This document shows positions 44,880 to 53,288 of a stretch of 64,000 nt of DNA, in pieces; positions within the stretch are counted from its first letter, which is position 1, and every line of letters starts with the position of its first letter. A model generated the notes under the pieces. The model was not told where the DNA came from. It ran no database searches and saw nothing but the letters and a program-made list of their open reading frames with translations. The stretch covers positions 62,001-126,000 of the forward strand of contig JACKNZ010000010.1 of NCBI GenBank assembly GCA_024234595.1. The letters run 5' to 3'. The DNA is from Moraxellaceae bacterium. GTDB lineage: Bacteria > Pseudomonadota > Gammaproteobacteria > Pseudomonadales > Moraxellaceae. Position numbers and translations under genes: made by a program.

Positions 44880-46022
44880 TTAGCGGCCGACTAATGAACG
44901 GGCAATAACCTCTTTCATAATTTCGTTTGTGCCACCATAAATCCGTTGAATACGCGCATCAACATACGCGCGTGCCGCTGGATATTCCATCATATAACCA
45001 TAACCCCCAAATAATTGTAAACATTGGTCAGCCACGCGGCATTGCATATCGGTGGTCGATAATTTGGCAACAGCAGCGGTTGAAGCATCGAGCTTTCCGA
45101 CCATGTATTGGTCAATACATTGATTCACAAAGGCACGATTAACTGCAATATCGGTATGACAGGTCGCTAAGCTAAAGCGAGTATTTTGAAGTTTGCTGAT
45201 GGGTGCGCCAAAGGCTTTACGCTCTTGGGTATAAGTAATGGTTGCCGCTAATAAACCTTCAGAAGCCGCAACCGCACACACCGCTAAATTTAAACGCTCG
45301 CGTGGCAATTCATTCATTAAATAGGCAAAACCTCTACCTTCTTCACCTAATAAACTGTCTAAGGGTAATTTGACATTATCAAAAAATAATTCAGAGGTAT
45401 CTTGCGAATGTAAACCCATTTTTTCGAGATTACGACCACGGGCACAACCTGCTAAATTCATATCCACTAAAAATAAGCTCACGCCTTTTGCGCCACCATT
45501 AGGGTCTGTTTTGGCTGCCAAAATCACTAGGTCGGCATGTTGGCCATTGGTAATAAAGGTTTTAGAACCGTTTAATACATAATGATCGCCATTGCGAATA
45601 GCTGTAGTGCGAATTGCTTGTAAGTCAGAGCCAGCACCGGGTTCGGTCATGCCAATCGCACCAATCACTTCACCGCTAATCATTTTTGGCAACCATTGTT
45701 GGCGTTGTGCTTCATTGCCAATGTGTTGCACATAAGGGGCTGCAATGTCGGAATGAACCGATAAACCTGTGGCTAAAGACGCAAAGTTAGCACGAGAAGC
45801 TTCTTCTAACACCACCATAGAATATAAATAAGACACACCAACACCGCCATATTCTTCGGGTTGGTCAACACATAACAAGCCATTAGCTCCCATGCTATAC
45901 CACACATCACGTGGAATAATGCCGTCTTTTTCCCATTGTTCGTAATGGGGTTTAATTTCTTTGTCTAAGAAACGTTTGACCATGTCACGGAATTGTTCGA
46001 GTTCGGTATTAAGTTCAGTCAT
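44880..46022 (-). CDS. Acyl-CoA dehydrogenase
   Basis: 380 residues, normal for short/medium- or long-chain acyl-CoA dehydrogenases. FAD-binding motif AIGMTEPGAGSDLQAIRT (about 127-144), FITNG, and the catalytic glutamate region RIYGGTNEIMKEV near the C terminus are clear. It oxidises acyl-CoA to enoyl-CoA and passes electrons to ETF. No other beta-oxidation gene is adjacent apart from the larger dehydrogenase at 47081. The chain-length preference cannot be read from the sequence. A repeat (copy D) lies just upstream. Confidence 0.93.
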   Translation of the reverse strand: MTELNTELEQFRDMVKRFLDKEIKPHYEQWEKDGIIPRDVWYSMGANGLLCVDQPEEYGGVGVSYLYSMVVLEEASRANFASLATGLSVHSDIAAPYVQHIGNEAQRQQWLPKMISGEVIGAIGMTEPGAGSDLQAIRTTAIRNGDHYVLNGSKTFITNGQHADLVILAAKTDPNGGAKGVSLFLVDMNLAGCARGRNLEKMGLHSQDTSELFFDNVKLPLDSLLGEEGRGFAYLMNELPRERLNLAVCAVAASEGLLAATITYTQERKAFGAPISKLQNTRFSLATCHTDIAVNRAFVNQCIDQYMVGKLDASTAAVAKLSTTDMQCRVADQCLQLFGGYGYMMEYPAARAYVDARIQRIYGGTNEIMKEVIARSLVGR

Positions 46023-46042
46023 GAGGTTAGCCTCTAAGTAAG

Positions 46043-46140
46043 GGACTTACGCATTTTGCCAAAATTAGCGCGTTTTGCGAGCATAAAACCGTTAAAAACG
46101 GTTGAAATGTGAACAAATAAGCGATAACTGTGTAAGTCCT
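46043..46140. repeat. MITE-like repeat, copy D
   Basis: A 98-bp unit, GGGACTTACGCATTTTGCC to GATAACTGTGTAAGTCCT, with the central hairpin AACCGTTAAAAACGGTT. Closely related to copy C, with compensating changes in the central stem (AATCGTT/AACGATT against AACCGTT/AACGGTT). It lies between the dehydrogenase and methyltransferase genes. Confidence 0.9.
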
Positions 46141-46159
46141 AAGATGTTGGGAGTAAAAG

Positions 46160-46849
46160 TTATTTCCATGCAACAAATAAGGCGGCACTACCAATTTGTT
46201 GAATTTGATAACGTGAAAAATGTTGCTTTAAAGCAGTTTCAAGACGAGCTAAGTCATCATATTGATTGCCAAAAATACCTTTATGTTGATAAAGCTTCAT
46301 TAAGGCTTTTGCGGGTAAGTTTTGCTTAATATCTTTGGCTAGTAGGGTAGAGCCAAATAACACACCATTCGGCTGCAAAAAATTGGCTAGATTGGCAAAT
46401 GCTTGTTCTTTGTCTGCTTCGGCAGGTAAACAATGCCACACATAATTAAATGCAATCGATTCAAATAAGGGTAAATTGGGCTGTTTGCCAGCCAAAATAT
46501 CGTTAATAACACCCGCAGGTTGAAACTGTTGTAGTTTTTGCGAAACGATTTCTAGCGTATTTGCATTTAAATCCATGAGCACAATACGCGGTTTGAGTTG
46601 GGTAAAAAATACCCGCTGCAAAAAAAAGCCTGTACCTACGCCTACTTCTAAATGATTGTTACTGGTATAACGTTGATATAAGGCAACTAAGTGTGCGGTC
46701 GGACAACGCCACAAATAATGATTAGAAAAACCATGTACCCATAAATCATACACTTTAAGGACAGTTTTGTTATAAATAGCTGCCCCTGCTTGAATGTCGT
46801 TTGCTGTGTTCACGTAGATATCCGTTTGCATAAGGTGTTTTTTGTACAA
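46160..46849 (-). CDS. SAM-dependent methyltransferase
   Basis: 229 residues as drawn from a TTG at 46849; ATG 46831 is an alternative start (223 residues), and neither has a clear ribosome site. Class I Rossmann methyltransferase with motif I LEVGVGTGFFLQR, motif II-like VLMDLNANTLEIV and a post-II region NYVWHCLP. Substrate unknown; the general layout resembles small-molecule or lipid methyltransferases of the ubiE/methyltransf_25 type. It stands alone between the two acyl-CoA dehydrogenase genes. Confidence 0.8.
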   Translation of the reverse strand: MYKKHLMQTDIYVNTANDIQAGAAIYNKTVLKVYDLWVHGFSNHYLWRCPTAHLVALYQRYTSNNHLEVGVGTGFFLQRVFFTQLKPRIVLMDLNANTLEIVSQKLQQFQPAGVINDILAGKQPNLPLFESIAFNYVWHCLPAEADKEQAFANLANFLQPNGVLFGSTLLAKDIKQNLPAKALMKLYQHKGIFGNQYDDLARLETALKQHFSRYQIQQIGSAALFVAWK

Positions 46850-47080
46850 TTGTATTGTAAATACTAAAATTAGTATATTTGCTTTTTTGACAAAAGTATT
46901 TAGTGTTTAAGCCTTTTGAATACAGACAAAGATAGAACAAAAGCTGCCAAAAATTTACCGAAATGCCCAAAAAAATGGCCAAAGCTGTCAATGGCTTGTG
47001 GCTAAAAACAATTAGAATAAAGATACTAAATATGATGATGTGTTCAGCACTCTCCATAACCACTGTTTGAGGCCGTACCT

Positions 47081-48898
47081 ATGCCAGCTTATAAAGCTCC
47101 TTTGCGCGATATGCGCTTTTTGATGAATGAAGTGTTTGATTTTCCTGCCCATTACGCCAGTTTAAGCAATGGCGCAGACGCTACGCCTGATATGGTTGAT
47201 GCCATTGTAGGTGAGTGTGCGCGTTTGTGTGAAGAAGTCTTAGCACCCATCAATTTATCAGGTGATTTAGAAGGCTGTCATTTTGACAACGGTCAAGTGA
47301 CTACGCCAAAAGGTTTTAAAGATGCTTATGACCAATATGTAGCGGGTGGTTGGCAAGGTTTATCTCACCCAACAGAATTTGGCGGTCAGGGTTTGCCGAT
47401 GTCTTTGGGTTTAATTAAATCCGAAATGATGGGCACCGCTAACTGGTCATTTACCATGTACCCAGGTTTGAGCTTGGGCTGCATGAACACCATTATGCAA
47501 TATGGTGATGAAGCTCAAAAAAATACCTATATGCCGCCACTGGTTGAAGGTCGTTGGTCTGGCACGATGTGTTTAACTGAGCCGCAATGCGGTACAGACT
47601 TAGGTCAAGTCAAAACTAAAGCCGAACCACAAGCCGATGGCACCTATAAAGTCACTGGCACTAAAATCTTTATTTCGGCTGGTGAGCACGATTTAACCGA
47701 AAATATTATTCATATTGTGTTAGCTCGTTTGCCAGATGCCCCCAAAGGGACTAAAGGTATTTCGTTATTTATCGTGCCAAAATTTATGCCTGATGCCCAA
47801 GGTAATGTGGGTGAGCGCAACACGGTGAGTTGTGGTTCGATTGAGCACAAAATGGGTATTAAAGCATCTGCTACTTGTGTGATGAATTTTGATAACGCCA
47901 CTGGTTATTTGATTGGTTTGCCAAACAAAGGTTTGGAAGCGATGTTTACCTTTATGAACACTGCGCGTATTGGGACAGCCATTCAAGGTGTTACTCATGC
48001 AGAGTTATCTTATCAAGGTGCGTTGCTTTACGCCAAAGAGCGTCGTTCGATGCGTGCTTTATCGGGTAAAAAAGAGCCAGAACAAATTGCCGATGCCTTG
48101 ATTTATCATGCCGATGTGCGCCGTATGTTATTGACTCAAAAAGCAATTGCTGAGGGTGGCCGTGCGATGATTTATTTTGCAGGCCAATATGCTGACCATA
48201 TGACTAATGGCATTATCGAAAACGATAAAGCCAAATACGAACATTGGGATGACAAACTAGGTTTCTTTACCCCTATTCTTAAAGGTTTTTTAACCGAGTT
48301 GGGTTTAGAGGCAGCAAACATTGGTATGCAAGTGTTTGGTGGTCATGGTTATATTAAAGAACATGGCATGGAACAAATTGCCCGTGATGCGCGTATCTCG
48401 ACCTTATATGAAGGTACAACGGGTATTCAAGCTTTAGACTTGTTAGGTCGCAAAGTATTATTGCAAAGCCGCGGTAAAGCGGTTCGTGATTTTACCGCCG
48501 ATGTACTCAAGTTTTGTGGTCGTCATGCACGTGACAAAAACTTGCGTCGTTATGTGTGGGACTTGACTAAGTTATGTGCTCAGTGGAATTACTTAACCAC
48601 CCGTTTGATGTTGTCGGCTCGTAAAGACCGCGATATGGTGAGTGCGGCCTGTAATGACTTTTTGATGTACTCAGGTTATGTCACGATGGCTTATTTTTGG
48701 GCATTACAAGCGGCTGTTGCTTACGAAAAGTTAGAAACAGGCGGTGCAGAGCAACCAGAGTTTTATCAAGCTAAAATTCAAACGGCTGAATTTTACTTTG
48801 AGCGTTTATTACCACGTGCTGCGGCTTATGCGGGTAGTATGTTGTCACCCTCCAAGTCTTTAATGCAATTAGATAAAGACGCTTTTGTTTTTAACTAA
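47081..48898 (+). CDS. Large acyl-CoA dehydrogenase (FadE-like with C-terminal extension)
   Basis: 605 residues, of the family with an extra C-terminal helical domain (PF12806-like, about 470-600). Acyl-CoA dehydrogenase features: MCLTEPQCGTDLGQVKT for FAD and substrate, KIFISAG, and the catalytic glutamate region ISTLYEGTTGIQALDL. Similar enzymes in Pseudomonas (FadE1/FadE2) and Acinetobacter act on medium or long acyl-CoAs; DmdC-type relatives act on methylmercaptopropionyl-CoA. Chain preference is not readable. Followed by a strong terminator and the IS605-type element. Confidence 0.92.
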   Translation: MPAYKAPLRDMRFLMNEVFDFPAHYASLSNGADATPDMVDAIVGECARLCEEVLAPINLSGDLEGCHFDNGQVTTPKGFKDAYDQYVAGGWQGLSHPTEFGGQGLPMSLGLIKSEMMGTANWSFTMYPGLSLGCMNTIMQYGDEAQKNTYMPPLVEGRWSGTMCLTEPQCGTDLGQVKTKAEPQADGTYKVTGTKIFISAGEHDLTENIIHIVLARLPDAPKGTKGISLFIVPKFMPDAQGNVGERNTVSCGSIEHKMGIKASATCVMNFDNATGYLIGLPNKGLEAMFTFMNTARIGTAIQGVTHAELSYQGALLYAKERRSMRALSGKKEPEQIADALIYHADVRRMLLTQKAIAEGGRAMIYFAGQYADHMTNGIIENDKAKYEHWDDKLGFFTPILKGFLTELGLEAANIGMQVFGGHGYIKEHGMEQIARDARISTLYEGTTGIQALDLLGRKVLLQSRGKAVRDFTADVLKFCGRHARDKNLRRYVWDLTKLCAQWNYLTTRLMLSARKDRDMVSAACNDFLMYSGYVTMAYFWALQAAVAYEKLETGGAEQPEFYQAKIQTAEFYFERLLPRAAAYAGSMLSPSKSLMQLDKDAFVFN

Positions 48899-48942
48899 GA
48901 GAGCAATGCTCTATCTCTTTTTGATATAGAGTGCATAAACAT

Positions 48943-48969
48943 AAAAAAGGGGCGTCAAGCTCCTTTTTT
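48943..48969 (+). terminator. Rho-independent terminator after FadE-like gene
   Basis: AAAAAAGGGGC-GTCAA-GCTCCTTTTTT, one mismatch (G:T) in an 11-bp stem. The IS605-type element begins within a few bases of its T run. Confidence 0.85.
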
Positions 48970-49031
48970 ATCAACCTCGCCGTAAAACCTCGTGCCTTTA
49001 GGCCGAGGATATAAGGCGGTGACACGACGGC

Positions 49032-49075
49032 TTATCAATTCCTTGCGATTTGGCACAAATCAGCAAGGTTGATAA
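49032..49075. repeat. Long hairpin between IS left end and tnpA
   Basis: TTATCAA-TT-CCTTGC-GATTTG, loop GCA, then CAAATC-A-GCAAGG-TTGATAA. Nineteen paired bases with small bulges. It lies 44 bases past the tnpA stop, so it could end tnpA transcription or form part of the left-end structure. Confidence 0.8.
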
Positions 49076-49118
49076 ACTGGCAAGTGTCACTGACAGAATC
49101 AGGTCTTGAAGTTATATA

Positions 49119-49535
49119 TTAATGTGGCGTATTTTGTTGTTCAATGTATTGCTTGATAATGTCGATAGGTGCGCCTCCGCAGCTAGCCGCAAAATAACTC
49201 GGTGACCAAAGTGCATTACCCCATAATTTCTGCTTAATGCTTGGATATTGCTTTTGTCTAATCAATCGACTTGAAACACCTTTGAGGCTATTCACCAAAC
49301 TAGAAACGGATACTTTGGGTGGGTAGTTAATCAACAAATGTACATGGTCATCTTCGCCATCAAACTCGACAAGCTCCGCTTCAAAGTCCAAAGAAACACG
49401 TTCAAAGATAATTCTTAAATCATCCAAAATTTGCTTAGTGAATACGCCGCGCCTGTATTTGGTCACAAAGACTAAATGAACGTGCATATTAAAAACACAA
49501 TGTCTGCCTGTTCTAATTTCTTGATTGTTGCTCAT
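49119..49535 (-). CDS. tnpA: IS200/IS605-type Y1 transposase TnpA
   Basis: 138 residues. HUH motif HVHLL (His64, His66) and the catalytic tyrosine Tyr130 in IIKQYIEQQ are present, so it looks active. It cuts and rejoins single-stranded DNA at the element ends. Only 20 bp separate its start from tnpB. Core stretches VTKYRRGVF and LWSPSYFAAS are typical of the family. Confidence 0.95.
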   Translation of the reverse strand: MSNNQEIRTGRHCVFNMHVHLVFVTKYRRGVFTKQILDDLRIIFERVSLDFEAELVEFDGEDDHVHLLINYPPKVSVSSLVNSLKGVSSRLIRQKQYPSIKQKLWGNALWSPSYFAASCGGAPIDIIKQYIEQQNTPH

Positions 49536-49555
49536 AGGCCAAATATACTAAAAAG

Positions 49556-50617
49556 ATGAAAACACTTAAATTACGCATAAAAGACAGACATTGCAAGGTG
49601 CTAGACCAACTCGCATCAGAAGTCAACTTTGTCTGGAATTACGTCAATGACTTGTGTTTTAAACATCTTCAAAGGACAGGAAAATTCTTTTCAGCCTTTG
49701 ATATTGCCGCCTACACCAAAGGCGCAAGTAAGGCAGGATTACATCTTCACAGCCAAACGATTCAAGCCATTACCGAAGAATTGGTATTAAGACGCAAACA
49801 ATTCAAAAAAGCCAAATTAAATTGGCGCGTATCGAATCCAAAATCACCTAAAAAATCACTCGGTTGGATACCCTTCAAAAAAACAGCCATTAAATATCAA
49901 CATGGCCAAATTAAATATGGTAATCACTGGTTTAGTTTGTGGGACAGCTACGGATTAAATAAATATACGGTTAAAACAGGCGCATTTGTCCAAGATAGTC
50001 GTGGTCGTTGGTATGTGTGTTTAGTGGTTGATAATGCCGCTAAAGTAAAATCAACAGGTACAGAATCTATCGGCATTGACTTAGGCTTAAAAGACCTTGC
50101 CACTCTATCTAATGGTCAAAAAATAGCAGCACAGCGTACCTACAGAACCTACGAACAAAAACTAGGTATTGCTCAACGCGCCAGAAACAAAAAGCGTGTT
50201 AAAGCCATTCATGCCAAAATTAAACATATCAGAAATAATCACTTACACCAAGAAAGTACAAAGTTAGTTAAAAACTATTCAGCCATCTTTGTTGGCAACG
50301 TCAATGCAAAAAGTCTAGCCAAAACCAAACTGGCAAAATCAGTCTTAGATTCAGGTTGGACGCTGTTTAGAACCTTACTCAAGTATAAATGCGAGAACGC
50401 AGGGGTATGGTTTGAAGAAGTTGATGAAAAATATACCACCCAAACTTGTTCGTGCTGTGGCTCACGCGACAGTAGTCCCAAAGGAAGAGCAGGACTTGGA
50501 ATAAGAGAATGGACTTGTGTGCAGTGCGGTACACTGCATGACCGCGACATTAACGCCGCCAAGAACATTCTCGCGCTCGGACATGAGCGTCTTGTAGAAG
50601 GAATCCCCTTGCTTTAG
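49556..50617 (+). CDS. tnpB: TnpB, RNA-guided nuclease of the IS605 family (rearranged RuvC site)
   Basis: 353 residues with helix-turn-helix N terminus, RuvC core and zinc ribbon. RuvC-I Asp175 (IGIDLGLKD) and the C-terminal HDRDINAAKNIL motif (Asp331) are present. The zinc ribbon has Cys298, Cys301, Cys321 and Cys324. At the usual RuvC-II position, where many members have VVVEDLN, this protein has IFVGNVN with Gly247. A glutamate (Glu291) lies in EEVDEKYTTQTC instead. That matches TnpB subgroups in which the catalytic glutamate has moved, as I recall from TnpB surveys, so it may still cut; loss of activity is the alternative. It should protect or propagate the element with an omega RNA. Confidence 0.93.
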   Translation: MKTLKLRIKDRHCKVLDQLASEVNFVWNYVNDLCFKHLQRTGKFFSAFDIAAYTKGASKAGLHLHSQTIQAITEELVLRRKQFKKAKLNWRVSNPKSPKKSLGWIPFKKTAIKYQHGQIKYGNHWFSLWDSYGLNKYTVKTGAFVQDSRGRWYVCLVVDNAAKVKSTGTESIGIDLGLKDLATLSNGQKIAAQRTYRTYEQKLGIAQRARNKKRVKAIHAKIKHIRNNHLHQESTKLVKNYSAIFVGNVNAKSLAKTKLAKSVLDSGWTLFRTLLKYKCENAGVWFEEVDEKYTTQTCSCCGSRDSSPKGRAGLGIREWTCVQCGTLHDRDINAAKNILALGHERLVEGIPLL

Positions 50618-50655
50618 CTAGGGGAGGATGTCAATACACAAAACTAGGATGAGTT
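50480..50655 (+). ncRNA. Probable omega (reRNA) guide RNA at tnpB 3' end and right end
   Basis: By family knowledge, the omega RNA spans the 3' end of tnpB and the right-end hairpin, and its guide is the flanking genomic sequence just past the TCAA end at 50634. Here the guide would begin TACACAAAACTAGGATG. The hairpin CCCCTTGCTTTAGCTAGGGG is seen; the 5' border is a guess. Confidence 0.45.
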
Positions 50656-50719
50656 TTAGTCGTTAATGGCCTAAAAATTGCTTGTTTTAATCACTAATAT
50701 TTGAACAGGTAGTTGGGTT

Positions 50720-53020
50720 ATGAGTTTGTACCAAATCGCACTCCAACAAACAAACCGTGTACATAGCAGTCTTCCTCTCAGTGAAAACATACAACTTATT
50801 TTACAGCACATGACGCAAGATGCTGCAACCGAACAAGTTGTAGTTTTTGGTCGTTGGTGGTTTGAATCATCAACAGGACATATGGTGTTGTCCCACAGTG
50901 CTGCTAATTTGTTAGAAGTGACAGCGGGTTTTCATGATTCCTGTCAGCAGGCTTTTAGCCAAGTGACACCTGATACTGCAATCCCTTTGTTGACTATGTT
51001 GCAGCATTCTCCGTTGCAAACTATTGATTGTGAAGTAAAAATAATAAATGCAAAAAAAGGTGTTCGTTGGCTAAAAGTATTATCGTTGCCTCATCATAAT
51101 AACCCTGCCATCAAAATGGGCGTGGTACAAGATATTACCTTACAGAAATTAGCCTTAATGCGAGAAAAATTTAGCTTTACATCGAGTCAATTTTTGGTAG
51201 GCGCACAAAGTATTAGTGTGGCTGTGACCAAAGTTATTCAGCTTGTTTGTGAAAATTTAGGTTGGGATTGGGGGGCATATTGGTCTTTAAGTTCGGGTGG
51301 CTCTTTAGAGCCAAAGTTAAACTGTTGTTATTTCTGGCATCATCCTGATACCGACTTGACCGCATTTACCGAGCACAGTTTACGTCTAAGTATGGGAGCA
51401 GGTGAGGGTTTAATTGGTGCAGTATGGCATAGTGCCGTACCAAATTGGGTGGAGGATATGGGCAATGACACTCACTTTATACGGCGTCATAGTGCCAAGC
51501 AATGTGGTCTTAAATCGGGCTATGCTTTTCCTATTTCGTACATGACAGCTGATGGTCGCCGCCATAGTGTCGGTGTGATGGAGTTTTATAGCCGTTGGTC
51601 GCGCCAATGTGAAGCTCAATTGCCTAATTTATCGGCCACTATTGGTGCATTAGTGGCGCAAACCATACAACGTATGGAGCAACAAGAAAGTATTAAACAA
51701 TTATCTCAAGTGGATGATTTAACGGGTTTGGTTAATCGAAGTCATTTTCATTATTTATTGGATAACGCGTGTTTTGAAGCCATTAGGCAGGGGGATTCAT
51801 TTGGAGTGTTGTTTATTGACTTAGATCGATTTAAGCCGATTAACGATGCTTTTGGTCATGATGCGGGTAATGTGGTACTGCGTGGTTTTGCGCAACGTTT
51901 GCAAGTACTTGTGCAAGAAAAAGGCGTCGCAGGGCGTTTAGGGGGCGATGAATTTGCAATTTTAACTAAGCCAAACCAAAAAATGCCCGATTTGCGTAGT
52001 TTGGCTGAGCAAGTTTTAGTCGCAGCGCGTTCGCCATTTAGTTTTGGCGAGCATCAATTAACTGTATCGGCAAGTGTGGGCGTGAGTATCTTTCCCGAAA
52101 ATGGTTGGACGAGTGCTGAGCTAGTGCGTAGTGCCGATACCGCAATGTATAAAAGTAAAAAAAATGGCCGTAATGTACTGAGTTTTGTGTCTGACGATAG
52201 TTGCGAAATATTGGCGCAAGAGCGTTCGTTATTGGTTAGGCAGCTGACTTTAGAGGCCGAACTGCATCATGCCTTAGTCAAAAATCACTTTTTTTTAGAG
52301 TATCAGCCTGTTTTTGATTTTAGCCGTAATGTGCCTCGTTTAGTGGCAGTAGAAGCATTGATTCGTTGGCGGCGGGAAAATGGCGAAGTAGTACATCCCT
52401 CGGTATTTATTCCGATAGCCGAAACAACGCGCTTGATTGTACAAATAGGACGTTGGGTCATTAAACAAGCTTGCGAAGATTTAGCCTTGCTGCATGGTCA
52501 AGGTTTTAATGAGTTACAAATGAGCGTTAACATGGCGGCTTTGGAGTTTGTAAACCCGAGTTTGCCGTATGAATTAAGTGCTATTACTGAGTCATTAGGG
52601 GTTGCCAATCGTTTTGTTTGTTTAGAAATGACCGAAAGTATGATTATGAATCAAGCAGATAAAGTAGTACCCATTATGAAAAACTTGCGCCAGCAAGGAT
52701 TTAAAATCAGTTTAGATGATTTTGGCATGGGACATTCTTCTTTATCGCGTTTAAAACAATTACCAATTTCGGCTCTTAAAATTGATCGTTCATTTGTGAT
52801 GGGCTTGCCTTTCGATAGAGGTGATAGAGCAATTGTACGCACGATTTTGGACTTGGGTCGTCATATGCAACTAGCCATTGTCGCCGAAGGCGTAGAAACA
52901 GATTCGCAATTAGGTTTTTTGCGGCAATATGGTTGCCATATGATTCAGGGCTATATACTGAGTAAGCCCTTATCATTAGCTGATTTGATGCAAAGTTATG
53001 TAGGACATAAGAATGCTTAA
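50720..53020 (+). CDS. PAS/GAF-GGDEF-EAL cyclic-di-GMP protein
   Basis: 766 residues without a membrane segment. Probable PAS-like region (about 40-150) ending in VVQDITLQKLALMREK, a GAF-like domain (about 160-320), GGDEF domain with intact GGDEF at 408-412 (diguanylate cyclase signature), and EAL domain starting EALIRW at 545. EAL metal and catalytic residues are all seen: LEMTES, SLDDFGMGHSS, ALKIDRSF and AEGVE. Both activities look possible, so it could make or break cyclic di-GMP depending on the input. It starts 86 bp after the IS element end. Confidence 0.93.
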   Translation: MSLYQIALQQTNRVHSSLPLSENIQLILQHMTQDAATEQVVVFGRWWFESSTGHMVLSHSAANLLEVTAGFHDSCQQAFSQVTPDTAIPLLTMLQHSPLQTIDCEVKIINAKKGVRWLKVLSLPHHNNPAIKMGVVQDITLQKLALMREKFSFTSSQFLVGAQSISVAVTKVIQLVCENLGWDWGAYWSLSSGGSLEPKLNCCYFWHHPDTDLTAFTEHSLRLSMGAGEGLIGAVWHSAVPNWVEDMGNDTHFIRRHSAKQCGLKSGYAFPISYMTADGRRHSVGVMEFYSRWSRQCEAQLPNLSATIGALVAQTIQRMEQQESIKQLSQVDDLTGLVNRSHFHYLLDNACFEAIRQGDSFGVLFIDLDRFKPINDAFGHDAGNVVLRGFAQRLQVLVQEKGVAGRLGGDEFAILTKPNQKMPDLRSLAEQVLVAARSPFSFGEHQLTVSASVGVSIFPENGWTSAELVRSADTAMYKSKKNGRNVLSFVSDDSCEILAQERSLLVRQLTLEAELHHALVKNHFFLEYQPVFDFSRNVPRLVAVEALIRWRRENGEVVHPSVFIPIAETTRLIVQIGRWVIKQACEDLALLHGQGFNELQMSVNMAALEFVNPSLPYELSAITESLGVANRFVCLEMTESMIMNQADKVVPIMKNLRQQGFKISLDDFGMGHSSLSRLKQLPISALKIDRSFVMGLPFDRGDRAIVRTILDLGRHMQLAIVAEGVETDSQLGFLRQYGCHMIQGYILSKPLSLADLMQSYVGHKNA

Positions 53021-53038
53021 CAATAGATAATAGGGCAG

Positions 53039-53248
53039 CTACTTAAACTTGACGATATGCACCATATTGTCAGTATGTTGCTGTGGATGTTCCGCTTGCA
53101 TTACTTCGTTAGGTTTATCTTCGTGATAACCACAACTCACACATTCAATCCATTCTTGGTCTGTTGAGCTATCTTTGCACCAACGAATCACATCTTGTTT
53201 TTGGCATTGTTTGCAAGTCGCACCAGCAATAAAACGTTTTTTGAGCAT
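53039..53248 (-). CDS. yheV: YheV-family putative zinc-ribbon protein
   Basis: 69 residues. Two CxxC pairs (CKQCQKQ and CVSCGYHED) make a zinc ribbon; family DUF2387. In several Pseudomonadales I recall this gene next to prlC. Here the 4.2-kb restriction-modification pair lies between them, in the same direction. A short distance after the stop comes the convergent end of the GGDEF-EAL gene. Function unknown. Confidence 0.85.
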   Translation of the reverse strand: MLKKRFIAGATCKQCQKQDVIRWCKDSSTDQEWIECVSCGYHEDKPNEVMQAEHPQQHTDNMVHIVKFK

Positions 53249-53288
53249 GTTGAATCCTAAATTGTGTAAAAGTGCCTTGTGACGAGTA

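Larger units (their letters stand above)
48972..50634. mobile_element. IS200/IS605-family element, divergent tnpA/tnpB (IS605 group)
   Basis: The element carries a Y1 transposase gene on the minus strand and a tnpB gene on the plus strand, the IS605-type arrangement. The right end is clear: hairpin CCCCTTGCTTTAGCTAGGGG (50605-50624), then AGGATGTCAA ending at 50634, as in other family members. The left end has the related hairpin CCTCGTGCCTTTAGGCCGAGG (about 48993-49013, written here without its flank), which also shows CTTTAG at the tip. The exact left border is not certain. No inverted terminal repeats or target duplication are expected in this family. Confidence 0.85.

Noticed and set aside
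46102..46329. Plus-strand ORF of 75 codons
   Set aside because: Begins in repeat copy D and runs antisense to the methyltransferase gene.
46770..47063. Minus-strand ORF of 97 codons between methyltransferase and FadE-like gene
   Set aside because: Overlaps the methyltransferase start in another frame; AT-rich hydrophobic translation without a ribosome site.
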